Assembly: GCA_028023455.1 (NCBI GenBank)
Contig: JAQFVV010012971.1
Coordinates: forward strand, 248,001 to 312,000
From: Epiperipatus broadwayi
Taxonomy: Eukaryota; Onychophora; Udeonychophora; Euonychophora; Peripatidae
Direction: 5' to 3'
Length of the DNA: 64,000 bases
Shown here piece by piece: positions 49,008 to 59,706 of this stretch. Position 1 is the first letter of the stretch. Each line of letters begins with the position of its first letter. The notes beneath the pieces are model-generated. The model was not told the DNA's origin. It made no database searches and saw nothing but the letters and a program-made list of their open reading frames with translations. Position numbers and translations under genes: made by a program.

Positions 49008-49655
49008 ACACCTTACTAATCGATGATCACTTCCTGTGTTAAATTTATTAAGAACATTACAATCTTGAAATATGTATTTTCTGTTAGTCAAAATGTAATC
49101 CAATTCTGCTGTACCTTCATTTGGATGCTTCCATGTCCATTTCCTTTTAACATTTTTCTCAAAAAATGAATTCATAATATAAAGTTTTTCTTTTTCTGCA
49201 AACTCCACAAGTCTATGTCCTCTCTCATTTCTATTACCATAACCAAAATTACCTACAGCAATTTCATCTTTCATTTGTCTACCAATTCTAGCATTAAAGT
49301 CTCCCATAACAATTTTAAAATGTTGTTTACTCTGATCAAAAGCCTTTTGTACATCCATATAAAAATCTTCTACTACTTCATCACTATGAGAACTTGTTGG
49401 GGCATAAACCTGAATAATCTGCATTTGGTATCTGCTATTAAGTTGTATAACTAATCTTGCCACTCTGTCCGATACACAATCAATCTCCACAATATTCTTC
49501 TTCCACTTTTTATTTATAATGAATCCTACTCCACTTGTATTTCCAATATGTGTGCCTTAATAATAGAATATATGTCCACTTTTTAAATCAATTGTTTCTT
49601 CTCCTTTTCTTCTAACTTCACAAAGTCCAATAATGTCCCATTTAATATAAGACAG
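49008..49655 (-). pseudogene. RTE apurinic-type endonuclease domain (truncated)
   Basis: Minus-strand reading gives KWDIIGLCEVRRKGEE (catalytic Glu region), one in-frame stop at about 49557-49559, then TSGVGFIINKKW, IIQVYAPTSSHSDE, KIVMGDFNARIG, GYGNRNERGHRLVEFAEKEK, KWTWKHPNEGTAELDYIL and finally GSDHRLVR with the catalytic Asp-His. About the first 40-50 residues of the domain are missing through 5' truncation. The coding sequence runs straight into the H1 insertion at 49007. An APE-type endonuclease would nick the target strand to prime reverse transcription. Confidence 0.8.
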
Positions 49656-49671
49656 TATATTTATATACCGT

Positions 49672-50478
49672 TACATATCAGTAAACTTCCTCAAAAAACA
49701 AAAACATTAACAAAAAAAAAATTTGGTTAGTGTTAGTAATGACGTTTCACAAATTGATAAACAACAAACTTTGGTTAATAATTAAAAAGACAAAAATTTG
49801 GTTATTAATGAAAAGACAACTTTGATTAGTAATTACAAGAAATAAAATGCTGACTATTCTTTCCTTTTCAACCCAGCCGAGATTACACCTCCTCCCTCAA
49901 GAGTTCCCTTTTTCCTACATTTCATTATTAACTTAGGTAAGTCAAAAAAGTTACATAATTTTAGACTTTTTTTTTTAATTATGATTTATATTAATTATTA
50001 CATTTTATTCCTCGCATTTATTTCTACATATGCGCAATTTTCTTACTGGCAGTACTTTTTACACAAAATTCAAGTTTATAGCTTTATATAATACAAAAAA
50101 ATATATTCTGATTTCAGAAAAAATATTATTGGCTTAATTTTCAAGGTACTCGTGGTTTATTAAACATCATGCCACACGTTAAATTCGCACCAGCACGCAC
50201 GTGTACAAGATTTTGGAACTCATAAATTCTATAACGTGTATCGCACTAAATCAATAATTTAGCTACAGATCTACTATTACTTATTTAAAAAAAACACAAT
50301 CAATAAATGGCACACATATACATATAATAAATATTTTAATGAAATATTATTCAGGAGAAGTCAATAAAAAAAAAATATTTAATAATACAGGTATAATATG
50401 AAATATTCTTGCAATTAGTTTGGATTAATTTTTTTTTTTTTTTGAATGTTTTTGTTTTTTGAGGAAGTTTACTGAATA
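49672..50478. repeat. Insert bounded by ~35-bp inverted repeats
   Basis: CAGTAAACTTCCTCAAAAAACAAAAACATT begins near 49679 and is repeated in inverse at about 50444-50474. The 0.8 kb between has no coding signal. It may be a MITE-like insert or the specific interior of the right half of locus B. Confidence 0.5.
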
Positions 50479-51433
50479 TTGCAGATTTTCACGATGTGGA
50501 AGTCTGCAATAAGTTTGGTTTTCCGGACAACCAGCTGAGGCCTCTGGATGACAATTCCTGACCAAATGAATGGCAAGTAGCGGTTTCATTTCAAAGAATG
50601 ACAAAATCTACGAAAGTGATCACGAAGACGGATCCCTAAAATCTGCTCAATCCGTAACGTATGAACTATAGTGTCTATTTAATAAGAACTTTCCTAAAAA
50701 TTGCAATTAATTAATAGCTGAAAATAAGAACTCTTATCTGATTTAAAAATGCAAAATCAATTATTAATATTTTTTTATGCAGATGTTTAAGCAATCATTT
50801 CCATTTCATTTTTTTTTTGTGTGTGTGTGTGTGTGTGTGTATTATGTTCTAATTAAAAGTTACGTTAAAGTTGGGAGGGTTCAATTTCATTACCTGATAT
50901 GTATGTGTTTTGCTGTCGGTTGCTTCACTCACCCCTTTGAATGACTCGATTTGTTTTCGGGGAAACTTCTTTTAAGGGGTGAATGACTCGATTTGTTTTC
51001 GGGAAAACTTCGTATGGGAAGGACCGTTAGTAGCACATGCGTCTCGGTAAAAAAATTCACCCTCGGAAATATCCATCTGTGCGGTCTATTTAAATAGTAA
51101 TTTGAATTTAAATTTTAAAAAAAATGATTAATGTAAAATCTAAAATAAATGTATTCCTCAATTTTAAATGTGCGTTAATAAAAATCTATTTATGTGTTAA
51201 TTATTGGCAGTGGCTTATTTTATTTATTTCTTTTAATATTGAAATATAATTGGATAAGAATTTATATTATATTAATCTCTGCATCTCCTTGAGCTAGTGG
51301 CAAGGGCAAACGGTCAATAAAAGAAAAGTTGGATTTTTAACAGCCTACTTTATAAATTTTTCTAGTTTCGAATGGCCTAGATGTCGCCCTGTCGGCAGAT
51401 ACTTTAAGACCAAATTTCAGTGACCGTTAAAAT

Positions 51434-51979
51434 ATATATATATAATAAAAATATTTATAAATGTAATTCTTATGCATATGATGCCAGCTCCATCATAGGA
51501 TAGCAGTTAGATGAAAAAGTAATTTCAATGAAATAAAAAGTTATTCACAAAATCTAGTGAAGGTTTCTAATGGTTATTGTTGTAGATAATGGATACTGTG
51601 TAATGATTTATTTTGCCATAGTTTTATGGGGAAAGGAGGGGAATTAGTTACTATATTTTATAAAGTCTGGTTACAATATACCAGTTAATAAGCACCAATA
51701 ATTTATCTTGTTTGTGAAGTATTTTATTCTTTTACTTTATATCTTTGTTACACATTGGTTAATTTTATAAAACAAATAAATAAATCTTTCTTTCTTTAAT
51801 CTCTATTACAATGTTATATTTTATTATTTATTTGATATTTATAAAAGATTCAATGTATAATTGTTTATAATGATTATAAACCTATATTTATATATCCATG
51901 TACAGTTATAATTTTCAACTTTGAAGAAGTCTGCTGGTTGGTTGAAACTGTAAGATTGATCAAGTAAATAATATAATAT
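51434..51979. other. A+T-rich non-coding stretch
   Basis: No gene recognised. A decayed motif near 51920 is noted under rejected items. Confidence 0.3.
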
Positions 51980-51991
51980 AATATTGTAAAA

Positions 51992-52216
51992 TTGATTTTG
52001 GTATTTGTCGAAGAGCCCCCACATCCCACTGGATGGTGCCGTTTTTGTGCTAAAACACATAAAAATGCCGTTTCTGCAGCCGACACGTTCAAACCCGCAT
52101 TTTCTATAATACAACTTTTTTGTTGTGTTACAGATTGCAGGCCTCTATGTCGTGTCGCAGTACAGCATGGATGTTTTACACAGCAAATACATTTTCCAAA
52201 CTCATACAGTTTATAA
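51992..52216 (+). pseudogene. Possible piggyBac-type transposase C-terminal Cys-rich tail
   Basis: The frame reads TGWCRFCAKTHKNA ... FCCVTDCRPLCRVAVQHGCFTQQIHF. The spacing of C-x2-C, a middle cysteine pair, 'PLC' and a final CF-x3-H resembles the cysteine-rich domain that ends many piggyBac transposases. The DDD catalytic domain is not present nearby and there is no plausible start. Another Cys-rich origin is possible. Confidence 0.3.
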
Positions 52217-52477
52217 AATGATTACAGCTTGGGGAGAGGGTGTGTTTTTTTGAATTGGATAGAAATGTTGTTTTCATTGTTGTTTTTTTTTATTTTAAAC
52301 TATTGAAATGTTCAGATTTTGTAAAGTAATAATTAACAGACTTTTTACACCATAGTGTATTGAAGTTTTAAGTAGTAAATGTTGACGAGATATATGTATA
52401 AAGTGAGTTGTAAGTAGGTAACAAGTCAAGTAACGTACTGTTTGTAACATTCCATAAGACAAAGAAATTGTATGGTG
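52217..52477. other. Non-coding stretch
   Basis: Nothing recognised; ends at the LINE truncation point. Confidence 0.3.
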
Positions 52478-54190
52478 TGTAGAGATTTTTCTCTCTCTTG
52501 ATGGCAAGATCACACCAGGCTTCAAGCCATACAAGTCGATCCCTCAAGGATCTCCACTCAGTGCCCTTTTATTCACAACTACATCAACCCTCTTCTGATG
52601 GATATAGAAAAAAACCTCCCTGGAATTTTCCTTCCCTCTCTCAATAAAAACTTCAATGTATTTGCATATATAGATGACATCATGGTTGTTCTTCCCACCA
52701 TTAAATACCTTCCCCATCTCATGAACATCTTAAACAGAAATACAGCGAAACTTGGCCTACAAATAAACTTTAACAAATCTTCCATCTGGAAGATTATGTC
52801 TGGTAAACAAATTAACTCTCCCTTTTCTGCAAAACCCCAAAGATACCTAGGTTTCCCAATCTTCAAAACACCAACTGCAATGGCAAGAGAGATTCAAGAT
52901 GCAATCCTCCATTCAACTGAAGCAATCACCACGTCACTCTCTAGAGTATACCTTTCATTATATGGAAAGGTTGGCCTCCTCAACATGATCATAATGCCAA
53001 AAATCTCATATTATCTTCCATTCGTAAAAATGTGTAAACAGTTTCAAAATAAAATCAACCGATTATGTACCAAACTTCTCTGGAGAGGAAGGACAGTTGC
53101 TATTAGCTTGCGAGGCATCCAACGACCATGCAGGTTCAATGGACTGTCATTCCACTCAATACAAGCAATCATTTTACAGAAAACCCACAACACTCTACAT
53201 AATCTGATCCTCTCCTATGGATACTCCAACATTATTTCAAAAATTACACCAACAGATCGTCCTCCGTCCTCTGCCAGTTCATGGATAGCCTCCCTAATAG
53301 ACCACCTACAACTTTATAACCCAATAATGCCCTTTAACCTTAACAAAAAAATCACCTTATGGGAAGCATACAATATAATCAACTATAATCAACAACCCAT
53401 TAAAACCAGCCTAAAAGTAACCAACCAAAGACTCATTTCACACTTCAAAAGATGGAGTCTGGAACCCAAATTCCTTGACTTCATCATTAAAATAAATCTT
53501 AATGTGCTTCCCACGAATTGGTTCCTTTATCACCAAAGAGGTTTTACCAGCATTGATCCTATATGTGGTCTGTGTGCTCGTGAAGATGAAACCATAGACC
53601 ATATTATACACCGGTGCCCAAGACTTAAAACACTGAAAGATATAATTATAATCAATTCCAACATAAGACCTGATATGATTTTCTCACTTGAAAATGCCAT
53701 TCATAATGGGTTTTTTTCAATAATAAGACTTTCTACCTTTGTCCTTTATTCCATATGGATAGTGAGATGCAAAACTCTCATGGAATTACCCCCGCCACAA
53801 ATCATACCATTGTTTTATCAAACGCTCAAAAAAATCAAGAAACGTGACCAGCTCCTGGCCTCCAGTAAAGTCTTTGATGACACCTGGTCTTTAACTGCTC
53901 TTTCCTTTTCCTGATTATCAACTCCCACCTACCCAGCATTATAGAATAGGAAATTCTAAAAGAAAATATTCATGTTTATATAAAAAATGCTTATTCCATT
54001 AAACAAGTTCTTAGAATCTCATCACTATACCTAACCACATAAGAGTATAACAATTGTACTCTCATAACAAAATCTAGCCAGATGACAAATAGAACATTAT
54101 ACAATCATATTATTGTACAATTTATTCATTTATCTATCCTTTATTAGTATGTAATCACTATTTATTGTTAATAAAATTTTTGTTGAAATG
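52478..54190 (+). mobile_element. 5'-truncated Tx1-like LINE
   Basis: It starts abruptly inside RT, at the residues equivalent to VFLSLDGR of the 22.8-kb LINE, and runs to an A+T-rich 3' end with AATAAA near 54170. It is the same group as that LINE but clearly diverged. 5' truncation is usual for LINE insertions. Confidence 0.8.
52490..53914 (+). pseudogene. LINE ORF2 C-terminal half: RT palm, thumb, Zn-binding motif
   Basis: Reading begins with LLDGKITPGFKPYKSIPQGS (RT motif B), shifts frame near 52575, then is open for 438 residues from about 52598. It holds motif C as VFAYIDDIMVV (YIDD where the 22.8-kb LINE has YMDD), FNKSSIWKIMSGKQI, YLGFPIFKTP, LSRVYLSLYGKVGLLNMIIMPKISYYL, the DRPPS and WSLEPKFLDFIIKINLNVLPT blocks and CGLCAREDETIDHIIHRC, the zinc-binding motif. 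Only one frame break in 1.4 kb suggests a fairly recent insertion. It cannot act alone because endonuclease and RT fingers are missing. Confidence 0.85.
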
Positions 54191-54470
54191 AAAAGAGTGT
54201 TAGCACAAAAATATCCTGTAAGAAAAGTAGAATTGTACACGGGTTTTTTTAAATGTCATAAAAAACATATATTATAAACATTTTATATATATATTTATCG
54301 TTGTTTAAAAAAGTTTTAGTTTCTTTCTTTTCTCCAACTACTGTTATACTTTATTGAATATAGTTTACGTTTATTGTTATCATTTATTTTATAGATGTTA
54401 GTAAAAAAAAAAATATTTACAAAAATACGATTTTGATATTTTTTATTTTAGCATTACAAACAACAGAAAA
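54191..54470. other. A+T-rich non-coding stretch
   Basis: Nothing recognised. Confidence 0.3.
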
Positions 54471-54540
54471 CTAACCCTAAACCTAACCCTAAAACTAACC
54501 CTAAACCTAATCCTAAAACTAACCCTAAAACTAACCGTAA
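54471..54540. repeat. Interstitial telomere-like repeat
   Basis: CTAACCCTAAA(C/A) recurs in a 12-bp rhythm about six times (CTAACCCTAAACCTAACCCT, then AAACTAACCCTAAAC), including exact CCCTAA units equivalent to TTAGGG. It could be an interstitial telomere scar or a chance microsatellite. Confidence 0.7.
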
Positions 54541-54958
54541 CAACTTTTACTTTTAGTTGTCATTCTATTTGAAATAAAAAATAGTGGTAAACAACAAAAA
54601 AAAAAGCCGTAAGCCCAGTAAAAAAATCTTTGATAGAAAATTGATTTTTCTAATAAAAAGCAAACTAAAAAAGACGAATCAAATTGTACTTTATTTATTT
54701 TATTTTACATTTATTATTATCATTTAATTTGTATACATTAATAAAAAATAATATTTAAAATTAAATAATATTTCAAAAATACGATTTTCTTTTATTTTTA
54801 TTTTCGCATTACAAAAAACACATCAAAATGATTATAATTAACGGCCGGGAATGATCATATTTTATAGTTTAAGTGTGAAAACTGCACCATCGAATGGGAT
54901 ATAGTAGCTATTCAATGACAACCTTGATTTTAAACAGGATCTGTTTATTTGTTTTATT
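54541..54958. other. A+T-rich non-coding stretch
   Basis: Nothing recognised. Confidence 0.3.
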
Positions 54959-55241
54959 AATAGTCAAATATGTTTAAAAATACATATATACAAGCAACAA
55001 AGATTACAAATTATAAAATTATTATATAAAAGCCTTTTTCGGCAAATTATGTTTTTTTGCCCTTTTCAATATGTCTCCACGATTTAAAGCACATACAGCG
55101 ACATCTATATAAACACATGAGAGAAGATAGATAAACAAATGGATATCTGACATGATCTATTATGTGATTTTCCCCCCCTCAATTCTACTACAAAATTACT
55201 CTGTTATATATATTGAATGGATATATATCCACATATATTAA

Positions 55242-55628
55242 TTAATTAACTATCCATTCTTTATCCATTAACCACTTATTATTTAACTTAATGGATGTTT
55301 TGTATATATTCATACAGTTGTTTTTATTATACATGATGTAGTTTGTTTCATATATTTTACGTCTATTAACATTTTTAATGTAATCAAGAACACTTATATT
55401 ATCAATACAATTTATTTTATGTCCATACTGCAAATAATGAACATATAACGCAGATCTATCATCTTTCCTAGCAATAGCATCATTGTGTTCTTTAGCTCTT
55501 TCTCCCAATTGCTTTGACGTCTGGCCATAGTAAATCATATTACAAAAATTACATCTAATTTTATAAACCATTCCTCTCTTATATTTTATATCATCTTTCA
55601 TTCTACAATTAGTTATCAATTTATCCAA
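55242..55628 (-). CDS. PLE GIY-YIG endonuclease domain (minus copy)
   Basis: The 128-residue frame contains YKIRCNFCNMIYYGQTSKQLGERAKEHNDA, a GIY-YIG core with paired cysteines (CNFC), the YYGQT segment and Arg...Glu-His positions. RSALYVHYLQYGHKINC and RRKIYETNYIMYN follow, as in PLE proteins. No RT is present. The start lies in the unique spacer and the end in the inverted arm, so the ORF is complete only on this side. Confidence 0.7.
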   Translation of the reverse strand: MDKLITNCRMKDDIKYKRGMVYKIRCNFCNMIYYGQTSKQLGERAKEHNDAIARKDDRSALYVHYLQYGHKINCIDNISVLDYIKNVNRRKIYETNYIMYNKNNCMNIYKTSIKLNNKWLMDKEWIVN

Positions 55629-55645
55629 ATTTTTGCTATTAGCAA

Positions 55646-55912
55646 TTGGGAGAAAGAGCTAAAGAACACAATGATGCTATTGCTAGGAAAGATGATAGAT
55701 CTGCGTTATATGTTCATTATTTGCAGTATGGACATAAAATAAATTGTATTGATAATATAAGTGTTCTTGATTACATTAAAAATGTTAATAGACGTAAAAT
55801 ATATGAAACAAACTACATCATGTATAATAAAAACAACTGTATGAATATATACAAAACATCCATTAAGTTAAATAATAAGTGGTTAATGGATAAAGAATGG
55901 ATAGTTAATTAA
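55646..55912 (+). pseudogene. PLE GIY-YIG fragment (plus copy)
   Basis: Residues match the minus copy from LGERAKEHNDAIARKDD to the end, but the first part, including the cysteine pair and the YYGQT segment, is missing because the arm begins at 55641. It is catalytically incomplete. Confidence 0.75.
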
Positions 55913-56196
55913 TTAATATATGTGGATATATATCCATTCAATATATATAACAGAGTAATTTTGTAGTAGAATTGAGGGGGGGAAAAATCACATAATAGAT
56001 CATGTCAGATATCCATTTGTTTATCTATCTTCTCTCATGTGTTTATATAGATGTTGCTGTATGTGCTTTAAATCGTGGAGACATATTGAAAAGGGCAAAA
56101 AAACATAATTTGCCGAAAAAGGCTTTTATATAATAATTTTATAATTTGTAATCTTTGTTGCTTGTATATATGTATTTTTAAACATATTTGACTATT

Positions 56197-56919
56197 GTAT
56201 ACTTGAAGTGCAACATAAAAAAAAAAAGAATTGTTTTTAATTCTGATTCTTTTTCTGTATAGTAATTTCGATATTGTTTTATTAATTTACCTTCTTCTAA
56301 AACCATATGAGTTTATTTTTTTTCTTTTATTTAAAAAACTCCATGTTGACTTCCAATCAGATACTCCTTGCAACTCTATATAAATATGTTACTTGATGAC
56401 AAAATATGAAGTGATAGGCATTTCATTATTTTACCCATATCTTATATATATATGTCCCAGTTACAGTAATAGTGTATTGCTTAGTAGATATAAAAAATTA
56501 TAGTTTACTCCTATGAACTTAGTTTAGTTATATGTGAAAAGTTGGGTTAATTTAAAATTTAAAATTTTTTATCTATGAAAAAAAACGATTGTACATAAAA
56601 TAATTTCTAAAAATCATATAATACAAATTAATAATAATAGAGCTATTAACATACTCATTACATTTACATTTGTAAATACAAACTTATTAAATGAAGTCAC
56701 ATGATGTTATGACTTGATTTCCTTACTATAATAATTGATCACTATTTTCTGATACATGAATAGCCTGGAAGCCATTGATTCATGGCATTGGTAAGTAATA
56801 GTTCCTGAATAATATAAGAATATAGTAAAGGGATATAAACCAATGTTATAATATTTCAATAGTACTATCTATATTTTAGAAGTACAATGTCTAAATCAAG
56901 TAGCATATATATATATATA
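56197..56919. other. A+T-rich non-coding stretch
   Basis: Nothing recognised; a short TA run precedes the next foldback. Confidence 0.3.
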
Positions 56920-57464
56920 TTAAGCATTAAATCACCCCACATGGTTAAGAAATCCAGTACCGCCCTCTGTGAACTACTATATAAATACATTAATGTTCGT
57001 ATTTCAAAATAGCCAGCTCAAAACGATACGCTTTAAACTGTCTGCTATAAGATGTTATATATTGAAATACGAACAAACTCAAACAAAGAACTTGAAATTT
57101 TAGCAAGCAAAGATCTTAACTTTTTGCTACTAACAAACATGTTTTACAATTATTATATAAAGGCAAACTAAACATTAATAATTTTAAACTTTAAACCACC
57201 TAACACAAATGTATAGAAAATAATCCCAGTGCATAACGCTAAACTGAAATAAATATACAAATATTATGCATTACATCACTCCACATGGTTAAGAAATCCA
57301 GTACCGCCCTCTGTGAACTAATATATAAATACGTTAGCAGACAGTTCAAAGCGGTATCGTTTTGAGCTGGCTATTTTGAAATACGAACTCTAATGTATTT
57401 GTATATTAGTTCACAGAGGGTGGTACTGGATTTCTTAACCATGTGGGGTGATTTAATGCTTAAT
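56920..57464. repeat. Nested foldback repeat 'H3'
   Basis: TTAAGCATTAAATCACCCCAC...GAAATCCAGTACCGCCCTCTGTGAAC at the left is inverted at the right end (to 57464), with arms of about 130 bp running through TAGCCAGCTCAAAACGATAC. A third copy of the end (57268-57325) pairs with the right arm to make a smaller inner hairpin. It is non-coding. I found no hammerhead core. Confidence 0.65.
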
Positions 57465-57519
57465 ATCTGTATATTTATTTCAGTTAGCATTGTGCACTGG
57501 GATTATTTTATATATATAC

Positions 57520-57650
57520 AGCCCTGCATGATTTGGAATAGCTGATAGAGCATCTGACTTGAGATCAGTAGGTCCCAGAACTGATACTGGCACTCATTGA
57601 ACTGGCACTTGAACTTCTTGTGAATTCCTGAGCAATAAAACCATAAGCCT
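57520..57650 (+). repeat. tRNA-like SINE fragment
   Basis: AGCTGATAGAGCATCTGAC-TTGAGATCAG-TAGGTCCCAGAAC resembles the D and anticodon arms of a tRNA (loop CTTGAGA). The T-arm is decayed and the following sequence is not tRNA, so a SINE is more likely than a tRNA gene. Confidence 0.45.
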
Positions 57651-59706
57651 TTTACATATATACTTATTTATTGATGCTGTAAATATTTAATCGATAAAAG
57701 CAGTATTAAATTTTCACAATCTAAATTATTTTGTAAACTTTGAAAAATTACTTATTGGAAAAAACTCAACATGTTTTGATCTCAGTTCTCACTAGGTGAC
57801 CTAGAAATGATCAACACAGCATCAATATAACAATATGACTCTTATTTAAAAACCATTACAATATTAAAGCTTAAAATATTATTTTACTAATTTGAAGTGT
57901 TTAAGCTTTAACATCAAATTAAGCAATAATGGTCATATTTAAATAAAAGTAACATTGGTATGTTAATAGAACCTTCAATCATTTCCAGAAACTCTGATGA
58001 GGACTTGGTCTGAAAATATATATGATAAAGTTGGCCAATTTTTTTACCAATAGGTATCATTTAAAAATTTAGAAAATTAAAGATTTGATATAACCTCAGT
58101 TGATTATATATATAAAAAGGCAAAATATGCAAATAGTGTTGTGAACTTGTGGATATGGATTTAGAAAATAAACTTGTTTAAAGAAAAAAACACTAAAGTT
58201 TTGATTACAGCATTAGGCAATGCATAAATATTGAGGTACAAAACATTATTTATTTAATATATTTACTTTTGGTTTATAAGAGTTTTAATGGGTTTTTCTA
58301 GTTTTATTCTCCATATAAAAGTGATAAAATGCTTATTTGGATGAAATCCTGTTTACTACAAGCCTACTTGGAAATTCTTATTACCTGAAAAAAATTCAAC
58401 TTTTTCTAGATTGGAATGTAGGCGAAGGCATCAGCAGATGAATCTGCTATTTACTCTATCCCATATCTCTCTTAATGCCAAACTAATATAAAAAAGATAT
58501 ATCAATAATTCAATAAATTATTAAATTAGAAGTATTAATAATTTAATTGAAGTTTTTTTTATAAAATCAAAGTCTGGAAGCAATTGAAAAATAGATTTCC
58601 TAAAAATAAATTTTATGATATACATGAATCTAGTTTTCATGGGAAATGCATTGTAAATAAAAAAAAATAATGATTGCTTGTATTAAATATTATTAAAGTT
58701 TTGAAGTTTTTCAAAAAGGAAAAAAAACCTATATAAGTTACAAGACTTCATCACACGTTTTCTGCATGAACAAATTGATGAAACAGCATGGAATATATGT
58801 GGAATATTTATAGATTATAATTAGTTCGTACAATCACTGCAAAAATAGTTTTAACTTCTCATTCTACTGTCTTTACTTTTTTATCTTCTGGAGATAGAAT
58901 GGCCAAATAAGTTTATAGGGGCTGCTAATAAATAAATGTAATCAATACAATAAGGAATAACTTTTCAGTATGCATAATATTATTAATGGAAACTTATTTT
59001 CTAGGAATTAAAAAAGAATCAGATATTTGCATTGAAGAAACAAAGCAAATTAAGTTAAGTAAAATCAAACTAAAATTCAGAATATTAAAATGCTTATGTA
59101 TGATCTAGTTTTTATACTCTTACAAAGTTTCAACAAAAGTAATAAAAAAAAAAAATACAATGCATTTAAAATGTGGTACCTGAAAAGAATATTGGAAAAG
59201 GATTAACAAATGGCAGAAGCTAGAGAGCAGTTTATAAAAATAATATTCATAAAATACAATATAGTTCTGGTATACTATTAGAAGTGGTAAGATGTTTTAT
59301 ATAAATTATTATTAAAGCAAAATTATTGGAGAAAAGTTGGATTGATGATTTAAAATAATGAATTAAAGATAAGAACTGTTGTAATACTTTACAATTTAAG
59401 GGACAGAATTTTCTCTATACCAAGTGGAGAGATATAAAAAAGATAAAAGAACTGAAGTCCACTGAAGTGATTATGCACCTATGTTAATTTTTTATCCAAA
59501 AGCAAATAAAAGCAATAGGTTATTGTAATTTAAAGATACTTCATCAACTTCATGACAGCTTATTCATTATTATTATGATTTATTTAAATATAAAGCTGTT
59601 GTATAAACTTTAAAAAATTTTGTTTCAGAGTATTTTAAAGTTTATTTGGCATTAAATTTTGTTCACTTTTATAGAAAGAATACTCCTTTATGTTGTTTAT
59701 CTTATA
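57651..59706. other. A+T-rich non-coding stretch
   Basis: No gene recognised. One isolated CTGATGAGG...GAAA string near 57987 is discussed under rejected items. Confidence 0.3.

Larger units (their letters stand above)
46257..49656 (-). mobile_element. 5'-truncated RTE-clade LINE with 10-bp target-site duplication
   Basis: The element reads on the minus strand. Its 3' end is a short GAT-type microsatellite (CATCATCATC on the plus strand at 46257), as in RTE elements that end in simple repeats and not poly-A. ATATTTATAT flanks it at 46247-46256 and 49657-49666, giving exact boundaries. The 5' end falls inside the endonuclease domain. An H1 element splits it at 48373-49007. Confidence 0.85.
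44781..51433. mobile_element. Long inverted-repeat locus 'B' (~0.94-kb arms) enclosing nested insertions
   Basis: Left arm 44781-45716 and right arm 50476-51433 are inverted copies, near identical by eye; ATTTTAACGGTCACTGAAATT at the left end is mirrored at the right. Each arm carries a partial internal duplication of GTTTTCCCGAAAACAAATCGAG (45218 and 45259; inverted at about 50947-51006). Outer flanks are TA-rich, so target duplications cannot be read. Inside are left-specific sequence (45717-46246), an RTE LINE (46257-49656) and a right-specific inverted-repeat insert (49672-50478). Either one foldback element or two opposed copies of repeat 'A/B' fits. Confidence 0.7.
54959..56196. mobile_element. 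PLE 3' part as inverted duplication with ~555-bp arms (P3)
   Basis: Left arm 54959-55513 and right arm 55641-56196 are almost identical inverted copies (differences are scattered single bases, for example GCGACATC against GATGTTGC near 55097 and 56052). They are separated by a 127-bp unique spacer (55514-55640) that holds the upstream part of the GIY-YIG frame for the minus copy only. Outer ends include AAAGCCTTTTTCGGCAAATTATG, shared with P4. Confidence 0.8.

Noticed and set aside
57540-57610. Functional tRNA-Ser(UGA) gene
   Set aside because: No acceptor stem pairing, no long variable arm and a degraded T-arm; a SINE head fits better.
57980-58020. CTGATGAGGACTTGGTCTGAAAA as a third hammerhead family
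   Set aside because: The core and a 4-bp stem II are present, but flanking sequences do not pair as stem I and no cleavage-site triplet fits; single copy in this window.
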